Origin: JACMNW01 sp031413495 | GTDB lineage: Bacteria > Pseudomonadota > Alphaproteobacteria > Rhodobacterales > Rhodobacteraceae | Assembly: GCA_031413495.1 (NCBI GenBank) | Contig: JANOFE010000143.1 | Location: forward strand, 1 to 19,398 | Reading direction: 5' to 3' | Length of the DNA stretch: 19,398 bases | Part shown: one piece after another, positions 14,672 to 19,398 of the stretch | Numbering within the stretch: the stretch's first letter is position 1 | Layout of the letters: each line of letters opens with the position of its first letter | The notes under the pieces: model-generated | Databases searched by the model: none | What the model saw: the letters and a program-made list of their open reading frames with translations, nothing else | What the model was told of the DNA's origin: nothing | Translations under genes and position numbers: made by a program

Positions 14672-16060
14672 TTAGTAGCGGTAATGTTCCGATTTGAACG
14701 GCCCGGCCACATTCACGCCAATATACTCAGCCTGATCCTTGCGCAGTTCGGTCAACTTCACGCCGATTTTCTTCAGGTGCAGGCGGGCGACTTTTTCATC
14801 CAGTTCCTTGGGCAGAATATAGACGCCGGGCTGGTATTCACTGCCTTTGGTCCACAGTTCAATCTGCGCCAGAACCTGATTGGTGAACGACGCCGACATC
14901 ACAAAAGACGGGTGGCCGGTGGCATTGCCAAGATTCAATAAGCGGCCTTCCGACAGCAGGATGATCCGGTTGCCATTCGGCATCTCAATCATATCCACTT
15001 GGTCTTTGATATTCGTCCATTTGTGGTTCTTTAGCGCCGCCACCTGAATTTCATTATCGAAATGGCCGATGTTGCCGACAATCGCCATATCTTTCATCTC
15101 ACGGATATGTTCGATGCGGATCACGTCCCGGTTTCCGGTGGTGGTGATGAAGATATCTGCGGCACCGACCACATCTTCCAGCAACACCACTTCAAACCCG
15201 TCCATTGCCGCCTGCAACGCGCAAATCGGGTCTACTTCCGTTACCTTCACGCGTGCTCCAGCGCCCTGCAGGGATGCCGCCGATCCTTTGCCAACATCGC
15301 CGTAACCACAAACCACGGCCACTTTGCCCGCCATCATCGTATCGGTCGCGCGGCGGATGCCGTCCACCAACGATTCCTTGCAGCCGTATTTGTTGTCGAA
15401 CTTCGATTTGGTGACTGAATCGTTCACGTTGATCGCCGGGAAAGGCAATTGCCCCTTTTTGTGCAAATCATACAGGCGGTGCACGCCCGTCGTGGTTTCT
15501 TCCGAAACACCCTTGATCGCCGCTTTGGTTTTCGCGAACCAACCGGGGCTTTGCTTGATACGTTTCTGAATCTGCAGCTTGATCACTTCTTCTTCTTCGG
15601 ATTGCGGCACAGACAGCACGTCCTCGCCCGCCTCCATCCGCGCGCCCAGCAGCACGTAAAGCGTGGCATCGCCGCCATCGTCCAAAATCATGTTCGCGCC
15701 TTCGGGGAACATGAAAGACCGATCCAGATAATCCCAATGTTCGGTCAGCGTCTGGCCTTTGATGGCAAAAACCGGAATGCCAGCCGCGGCAATCGCCGCC
15801 GCCGCATGATCCTGAGTCGAGAAGATGTTACAAGACGCCCAGCGCACATCGGCACCAAGTGCTGTCAGCGTTTCAATCAACGCCGCCGTTTGAATGGTCA
15901 TGTGCAAAGACCCGACGATACGTGCCCCTTTCAGCGGCTTGCTGGTCCCAAATTCCTCGCGGCAGGCCATCAGACCCGGCATTTCCGTTTCCGCAATCAC
16001 CAATTCCTTGCGGCCAAATTCGGCCAGCGCGATATCTTTAACGATGTAATCCTTCGGCAT
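14672..16060 (-). CDS. ahcY: S-adenosyl-L-homocysteine hydrolase
   Basis: The 462-aa cytoplasmic enzyme reversibly cleaves S-adenosylhomocysteine to adenosine and homocysteine, removing the product inhibitor of methyltransferases. Landmarks are MPGLMACREEFG, GSLHMTIQTAALIETL, SVTKSKFDNKYGC with the catalytic Lys/Asp/Cys group, the NAD-binding G252-Y-G-D-V-G-K-G259, and the C-terminal KSEHYRY. The length fits the bacterial form with its insertion of ~40 residues. The ATG at 16060 (MPKDYIVKDIALAEFG) has AAGGAG 8 bp upstream; the frame is open for a further 144 codons but that part overlaps the divergent HD gene and is not AhcY-like. In Rhodobacter, ahcY follows hvrA; here a plus-strand cassette lies between them, so ahcY must have its own promoter in the 87-bp gap before 16148. 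I looked for an SAH riboswitch there and could not recognise one. Confidence 0.97.
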   Translation of the reverse strand: MPKDYIVKDIALAEFGRKELVIAETEMPGLMACREEFGTSKPLKGARIVGSLHMTIQTAALIETLTALGADVRWASCNIFSTQDHAAAAIAAAGIPVFAIKGQTLTEHWDYLDRSFMFPEGANMILDDGGDATLYVLLGARMEAGEDVLSVPQSEEEEVIKLQIQKRIKQSPGWFAKTKAAIKGVSEETTTGVHRLYDLHKKGQLPFPAINVNDSVTKSKFDNKYGCKESLVDGIRRATDTMMAGKVAVVCGYGDVGKGSAASLQGAGARVKVTEVDPICALQAAMDGFEVVLLEDVVGAADIFITTTGNRDVIRIEHIREMKDMAIVGNIGHFDNEIQVAALKNHKWTNIKDQVDMIEMPNGNRIILLSEGRLLNLGNATGHPSFVMSASFTNQVLAQIELWTKGSEYQPGVYILPKELDEKVARLHLKKIGVKLTELRKDQAEYIGVNVAGPFKSEHYRY

Positions 16061-16147
16061 CCGCCGCACTCCTTGATCCTTGGGTTGCGGGGGAGATAGC
16101 ATTACAAAGGCACTTCGACAACTCCGCCCGCCAAAGGACTTTGCCCC

Positions 16148-16738
16148 ATGAAACACCCCCGCGCTTGGCAACGGATGCTTTCGGGCCGCAGGCTTGATCT
16201 GCTTGATCCCACCCCGATGGATATCGAGGTGGACGACATCGCGCATGGGCTTGCTTTTGTGGCCCGCTGGAACGGCCAAACGCGGGGCGATTGGCCGTAT
16301 TCGGTGGCCGAACATTCCCTGTTGGTGGAGCAGATTTATGGGCGGCTGGGCGATCCGCCTGCCAAATGGCGCTTGGCAGCCCTGCTGCATGATGCCCCGG
16401 AATATGTAATTGGCGATATGATCAGCCCGGTGAAAGCTGCGGTTGGGCCGGGATATGGGGAATTGGATTTGCGCCTGACCGCCGCCGTGCATCTGCGCTT
16501 TGGATTGCCAGCAGCACTGCCCCTTGCCGTGAAGAAGGCTATCAAAGTGGCCGACAAGATTTCTGCGTGGTTAGAGGCCGTGCAAATTGCGGGCTTCACG
16601 GAAATTGAGGCGGATAAGCTGTTCGGGCGACCGGAAACGGCGGTTCTGCGCGGGTTGGAAATAAAACTGCGTCCGCCCGCTGTGGTGCGGGCGGATTATG
16701 TGGCGCGGCATGCGGTGTTGCTGGCGGCCTGCATTTAG
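16148..16738 (+). CDS. HD-domain phosphohydrolase (YfbR-like 5'-nucleotidase)
   Basis: The 196-aa protein has the HD-superfamily metal ligands H56 (SVAEHSLLV), H81-D82 (LLHDAPEYVIGD) and D136 (IKVADKISAWLE). The HDxPExxxGDxxxPVK run is the signature seen in YfbR-type enzymes, which remove phosphate from (deoxy)nucleoside 5'-monophosphates. Nucleotide substrate is inferred from this similarity. It starts at ATG 16148, divergent from ahcY. Its stop codon (16736-16738) overlaps by 2 bp the stop of the 44-codon minus-strand ORF, so the two genes meet tail to tail. Confidence 0.88.
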   Translation: MKHPRAWQRMLSGRRLDLLDPTPMDIEVDDIAHGLAFVARWNGQTRGDWPYSVAEHSLLVEQIYGRLGDPPAKWRLAALLHDAPEYVIGDMISPVKAAVGPGYGELDLRLTAAVHLRFGLPAALPLAVKKAIKVADKISAWLEAVQIAGFTEIEADKLFGRPETAVLRGLEIKLRPPAVVRADYVARHAVLLAACI

Positions 16739-16869
16739 GCGCGTAGGCTGAACCAGCGGCGCTTTGCCTTTATTTCTGGCTGAACGTCTGGCTGCGCTGG
16801 GTATTCTGCAGCACGCGACGGTTCCATCCGGGCTGCAATCAGCAGCGCATCTGCGAATATATGTAACAT
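16735..16869 (-). CDS. Small protein of 44 aa, unknown function, divergent from lysR
   Basis: I found this short frame by reading the gap: ATG at 16869, 44 codons, TAA at 16735-16737. It is preceded by a very good Shine-Dalgarno (AAAAAGGAGCAAGTC before the ATG, GGAG 6 bp away). The product begins MLHIFADALLIAARMEPSRA, so a short amphipathic/hydrophobic helix, followed by a Pro-rich stretch and a basic, aromatic tail (KAKRRWFSLRA). No known domain is visible. It is transcribed away from the LysR-family gene across 98 bp that contain two dyads, which is the classic arrangement for a LysR regulator and its target. Whether it is expressed is not shown by sequence alone, but start, ribosome binding site and context all agree. 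Confidence 0.6.
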   Translation of the reverse strand: MLHIFADALLIAARMEPSRAAEYPAQPDVQPEIKAKRRWFSLRA

Positions 16870-16951
16870 GACTTGCTCCTTTTTGCGTGTTGTCATAAGT
16901 TTTTATAGCTTGATATGGCCTATATGCCAAATCAGCGATTTTGCTTATCTG

Positions 16952-16964
16952 TTAGGCTGTCTAA
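16952..16964. promoter_or_regulatory. LysR-type T-N11-A box overlapping the lysR promoter end
   Basis: TGTTAG-GCTGT-CTAACA (16950-16966) is a perfect 6-bp inverted repeat; inside it TTAGGCTGTCTAA (16952-16964) has the T-N11-A form of LysR operators. It ends one base before the lysR ATG (16968), so binding there would fit autorepression. A second, shorter dyad TGGC-N6-GCCA lies at 16916-16929. Assignment to this regulator is inference. Confidence 0.45.
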
Positions 16965-16967
16965 CAT

Positions 16968-17843
16968 ATGTCCCTTGACTGGAAGACCTTCCCCTCGCTC
17001 ACCGCGCTGCGTGCTTATGAGGCGGCATCGCGGTTGCAAAGCTTTTCCGCCGCCGCCCGCGCGCTGAACGTCACCCATGCCGCTGTGGCCCAACAGGTGC
17101 GCGGGCTGGAAGACCACTTGGGCCATGCCCTGATTTACCGCGAAGGGCGCGGTCTGGCCTTGACCAGCGAGGGTGCAAAGCTGTCACTGGCGCTGGCCGA
17201 AGGTTTTCGCATCATTGATCTGGCTCTCACCGAACTGCGCGCCAGCGACCATGGTGCGCCCCTTCGTGTGACCATGACGCCTGCCTTTGCCGCGCAATGG
17301 CTGATGCCCCGGCTTGGCGCCTTCTGGGCCGCCCATCCCGAAGTGCCGCTGTCCATCCATCCCGACAAGCGCCTTGTTGATCTGCGCCGCGAACCGATTG
17401 ATCTTGCCATCCGTTTCGGCAACGGCATCTGGCCGGGGCTGGAGGCTGAATTTTTGACTGCAGCACATTACGTCATCGTTGGCGCGCCGTCATTGCTGGA
17501 GGGGCGCAAAAACCTGACCCATGCCGAAATGTCTGCCATGGATTGGGTGATCGAACCCGATTGGCCCGAAGCGCTGGCTTGGCTCAAAAGTTTTGGCCTA
17601 AAGCCCGATGCGATGAATATTTCCTATATCCCAACGGAGGAATTGTCGCTGCAAGCGGCACGCCAAGGTTACGGCCTGCATGTGGAGGCGGCGGCATTGG
17701 TGGAACAAGATGTTGAAAATGGCACCTTGGTCATCGTCGGTTCGATCCGCGATGACAGTCTTGCTTACTATATGGTCACCCGTCCGGGGCCAAAACGGGC
17801 CGAGGTGAAGACCTTTATGAAATGGCTAAAGGCCGCAGTTTAA
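16968..17843 (+). CDS. LysR-family transcriptional regulator (GcvA-like)
   Basis: The 291-aa protein starts FPSLTALRAYEAASRLQSFS, the typical GcvA/AmpR-like N-terminus, with the winged helix-turn-helix at about residues 8-65 (AARALNVTHAAVAQQVRGLED). The rest is a periplasmic-binding-protein-like effector domain (LRVTMTPAFAAQWLMPRLGAF, IDLAIRFGNG). The length is normal. The effector is unknown. It diverges from the 44-aa ORF, over a 98-bp gap with LysR-type dyads. The ATG at 16968 lies directly after the T-N11-A box, without a clear Shine-Dalgarno, so the transcript may be almost leaderless or the start slightly different. Its last codons form the left arm of the 21-bp inverted repeat shared with the convergent hvrA gene. 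Confidence 0.92.
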   Translation: MSLDWKTFPSLTALRAYEAASRLQSFSAAARALNVTHAAVAQQVRGLEDHLGHALIYREGRGLALTSEGAKLSLALAEGFRIIDLALTELRASDHGAPLRVTMTPAFAAQWLMPRLGAFWAAHPEVPLSIHPDKRLVDLRREPIDLAIRFGNGIWPGLEAEFLTAAHYVIVGAPSLLEGRKNLTHAEMSAMDWVIEPDWPEALAWLKSFGLKPDAMNISYIPTEELSLQAARQGYGLHVEAAALVEQDVENGTLVIVGSIRDDSLAYYMVTRPGPKRAEVKTFMKWLKAAV

Positions 17844-17865
17844 CGCGGCCTTTAGCCATTTCATA
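17816..17865. terminator. Perfect 21-bp inverted repeat across the lysR stop codon, probable bidirectional terminator
   Basis: The 21 bases at 17816-17836 are the exact reverse complement of 17845-17865, with an 8-nt loop (AGTTTAAC) that contains the lysR TAA. The hairpin lies between the convergent lysR and hvrA (stop at 17875). No long U-tract follows on either strand, so it may work as a terminator or as a 3'-end stabiliser for both messages. Confidence 0.75.
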
Positions 17866-17874
17866 GCCTAAGCT

Positions 17875-18198
17875 TCAGATCGTCATCTGTTCCGGCTTTT
17901 TGCCTGCCTTAAGTGCTGCCACAAACCAACGGGGCTTGCGGCCGCGGCCAGACCAGGTTTCCGAAGCGTTCGCCGGATTGGCAAATTTCGGCACGGCCGG
18001 TGACCGCTTTCTTGGCACAGCCGTGCCTGTCAATTCTGACAACGTAAAGCCCAGCGCGCGTGCCGCTTCTTCAACTTGCGAAAGGGCTTCTTTGCGCTTG
18101 CGGTCTTCAAACCCATTCACGGCTTTGTTGACAGACGATTGCAGCTCTTTCAATTCTTTCAGATTAAGGGAATTAAGATCGATCTTCACGATTGGCAT
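17875..18198 (-). CDS. hvrA: H-NS-family regulator HvrA
   Basis: The 107-aa nucleoid-associated protein has an N-terminal coiled-coil oligomerisation segment (IDLNSLNLKELKELQ, to about residue 50) and the H-NS/HvrA DNA-binding motif T81-W-S-G-R-G-R-K-P-R-W91 near the C-terminus, a minor-groove AT-binding loop. In Rhodobacter HvrA modulates photosynthesis, nitrogen and electron-transfer genes. It follows regA by 60 bp on the same strand, as in Rhodobacter. The ATG at 18198 is directly preceded by CAAGG with no spacing; an in-frame GTG at 18189 (MKIDLNSLNLKEL) would have AAGGA 8 bp upstream and could be the true start. A TTGGC-ATAG-GCCAA dyad (18217-18230) lies in its leader. Confidence 0.92.
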   Translation of the reverse strand: MPIVKIDLNSLNLKELKELQSSVNKAVNGFEDRKRKEALSQVEEAARALGFTLSELTGTAVPRKRSPAVPKFANPANASETWSGRGRKPRWFVAALKAGKKPEQMTI

Positions 18199-18216
18199 CC
18201 TTGAATTGCGCTAATC

Positions 18217-18230
18217 TTGGCATAGGCCAA
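18217..18230. promoter_or_regulatory. Perfect dyad between regA and hvrA
   Basis: TTGGC (18217-18221) and GCCAA (18226-18230) form a perfect 5-bp inverted repeat around 4 bp, 18 bp upstream of the hvrA ATG. It could be an operator for an hvrA-proximal promoter or a short processing hairpin in the regA-hvrA transcript. The function is not shown. Confidence 0.35.
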
Positions 18231-18258
18231 TTTCTTTATCGCTACAAGGACATGTTCA

Positions 18259-18813
18259 TTAGCGTGGGCTGCGTTTCGCCAATATCCGCTGCAACGTGCG
18301 CCGATGCATGTTTAACCGGCGTGCTGTTTCTGAAACATTCCGCTCGCACATCTCATAGACCCGCTGAATATGTTCCCAACGCACCCGGTCTGCCGACATC
18401 GGGTTTTCTGGGGGTGCCGGCAAGCCAGCCCCTTTGGCCAGCAGGGCATGTGTCACTTCATTGGCATCGGCGGGTTTTGATAAATAATCTAGCGCACCAA
18501 TTTTCACCGCCGCTACCGCCGTTGCAATGGCACCATATCCGGTCAAAACAACGATCCGGCAATCGGGGCGGCGTTCGCGCAGGGCTTCCACCACGTCAAG
18601 CCCATTGCCATCTTCAAGCCGCAGATCAACCACTGCATATGCCGGTGGCCGCGCCCGCGCCGCCGCCTTTCCGGCACTGACACTCACCGCGATATCCGGC
18701 AGAAAACCGCGCTTTTCCATTGCCTTGGCAAGACGCTTTACAAATACCTCATCATCATCGACCAGCAATAATGTGCAATCATCGCCGAGGTCTAGTTTGG
18801 TTTCGTCAGTCAT
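18259..18813 (-). CDS. regA: Global redox response regulator (RegA/PrrA/ActR family)
   Basis: The 184-aa protein is the response regulator of the RegB/RegA (PrrBA, ActSR) pair, which controls respiration, carbon and nitrogen fixation and, where present, photosynthesis. The receiver domain (1-125) has the acidic pocket D19-D20-D21, phospho-acceptor D63 (VVDLRLEDG), T91 and K113 (LSKPA). A Pro-rich hinge (LPAPPENP, 131-138) leads to a Fis-type helix-turn-helix (NVSETARRLNMHRRTLQRIL, 159-178). C156 is conserved at the position that, from memory, was reported as redox-modified in Rhodobacter capsulatus RegA. The ATG at 18813 has only a weak purine stretch upstream. It lies 74 bp after senC and 60 bp before hvrA on the same strand. 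The sensor gene regB is not in the window; in Rhodobacter it is on the far side of senC. Confidence 0.96.
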   Translation of the reverse strand: MTDETKLDLGDDCTLLLVDDDEVFVKRLAKAMEKRGFLPDIAVSVSAGKAAARARPPAYAVVDLRLEDGNGLDVVEALRERRPDCRIVVLTGYGAIATAVAAVKIGALDYLSKPADANEVTHALLAKGAGLPAPPENPMSADRVRWEHIQRVYEMCERNVSETARRLNMHRRTLQRILAKRSPR

Positions 18814-18887
18814 TTTGCATGTTCTCGTTTCACAATGATATTTGACGCTAACCTAGGCCGATATGTGTTTTGGTCAATCAGCCCTTT

Positions 18888-19398
18888 TCAACTGGCCTCA
18901 ATGAAGCACGCCGTTTGTTCTGCCATCTTTTCAGCGGGCGTATCACGGTCAAAGAACTCAACAAAACCCTGATTTGGCAACATCAGATAAGTAAAGGTCG
19001 AGTGATCCATCAAATAGAATTCATCCTCCGCCGGTTGCTGTTTGAAGTAGGTTTTATAGGCCAAAGACGCCTGTTTAACTTGGTCTGCCGTTCCACTTAG
19101 AGCGATCATTCTAGGGTGGATCGCCGCCGCATAGTCCGCCATAATATCTGGCGTGTCGCGCGCCGGATCAATTGTGATGAAAACCGGGGTGATTTGCAGA
19201 CCTTTTTTCTCTAGCAAATCCGCCGCTTCGGCGTTCCTTGCGTTGTCCAGCGGGCAGACATCCGGGCAAAATGTATAGCCAAAGTAAACCAGAGCCGGCG
19301 TTGCCAGAACCTGTTTGTCGGTGACGGTGGCCCCGGTTTGATCCACCAGCGTAAAAGGCCCGCCAATGCTGCCTCCGGCCACTTGTCCGGCCCGGCAT
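18888..19398 (-). CDS. senC: SenC/PrrC (Sco1-like) copper-binding thioredoxin-fold protein, 5' end missing
   Basis: The window holds the last ~169 codons; the N-terminal membrane anchor lies beyond position 19398. Visible are the GGSIGGPFTLVDQTG start of the Sco domain, the copper-binding CxxxC in FGYTFCPDVCP, a FITIDPARDTP strand, and the third ligand His in LMDHSTFTYL. Sco/SenC proteins deliver copper to the CuA or CuB site of cytochrome oxidases; in Rhodobacter PrrC also influences signalling through RegB. It is the first of the senC-regA-hvrA series, 74 bp upstream of regA. The reading frame passes through the window edge (first full codon at 19397), so the GTG at 19382 is not the start. 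Confidence 0.95.
   Translation of the reverse strand, partial: CRAGQVAGGSIGGPFTLVDQTGATVTDKQVLATPALVYFGYTFCPDVCPLDNARNAEAADLLEKKGLQITPVFITIDPARDTPDIMADYAAAIHPRMIALSGTADQVKQASLAYKTYFKQQPAEDEFYLMDHSTFTYLMLPNQGFVEFFDRDTPAEKMAEQTACFIEAS

Noticed and set aside
16061..16147. Possible SAH riboswitch before ahcY
   Set aside because: I read the 87-bp gap on the ahcY strand for the conserved helices and found no convincing match; a covariance search would decide.
16061..16492. Upstream extension of the ahcY frame by 144 codons
   Set aside because: It overlaps the divergent HD gene, has no AhcY similarity, and the ATG at 16060 has a good ribosome binding site and the family N-terminus.
18192..18680. 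Open frame of 162 codons on the plus strand
   Set aside because: Antisense to regA and its leader; Pro/His/Arg-rich shadow.
1..19398. CRISPR arrays, insertion sequences, rRNA genes
   Set aside because: I looked for regularly spaced repeats, transposase motifs and rRNA landmarks and saw none.

Overview
The window looks like chromosome of an alphaproteobacterium of the order Rhodobacterales (Roseobacter/Rhodobacter group). It is GC-rich (hand counts of about 57-60% in typical coding stretches). It carries a senC-regA-hvrA...ahcY locus that I know from Rhodobacter, and the hemD / mitofilin-like / hemY and tsaD-gpsA-yciI-EVE arrangements typical of this order. No photosynthesis genes, CRISPR array, transposase or integrase are visible.

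Region 1 (1-5291) is accessory in character. It holds the 3' end of a subtilase-like (S8) protease gene, a convergent SARP-like winged-helix/TPR regulator, and a single-polypeptide restriction-modification enzyme. That enzyme has a PD-(D/E)xK nuclease, an N6-adenine methyltransferase and a type-ISP-like C-terminus, but no helicase. Its probable target-recognition segment is clearly poorer in GC than the rest of the gene. The block ends 75 bp from the 3' end of a tRNA-Thr(CGT) gene, a classic island boundary, and everything to the right looks like core genome.

Region 2 (5367-11713) is housekeeping. The minus strand carries tRNA-Thr, hemY, a mitofilin-family membrane protein and hemD (tetrapyrrole synthesis plus associated membrane proteins). 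Facing away across only 46 bp is a tight plus-strand operon: tsaD (t6A tRNA modification), gpsA (phospholipid precursor), a YciI-family gene and an EVE-domain gene.

Region 3 (11714-14660) holds small or poorly characterised genes: a DUF1761 membrane protein, a DUF2853 protein with a good intrinsic terminator, a small class I methyltransferase, and a divergent membrane-anchored protein of unknown function. It ends in a shared hairpin terminator in front of ahcY.

Region 4 (14672-19398) is the redox-regulation locus. On the minus strand lie senC (cut by the window edge), regA/actR and hvrA, with ahcY further along. Between hvrA and ahcY sits a plus-strand cassette of an HD-domain nucleotidase and a GcvA-like LysR regulator. 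A previously easy-to-miss 44-codon ORF with a strong ribosome binding site is transcribed away from the LysR gene. A perfect 21-bp inverted repeat spans the lysR stop codon and separates lysR from hvrA.

The most interesting leads are the helicase-less ISP-like enzyme with its apparently exchanged specificity segment, the S8/SARP pair next to it, the 44-aa ORF divergent from lysR, and the operator-like dyads around lysR and hvrA. I found no complete, clearly unprecedented multi-gene system.
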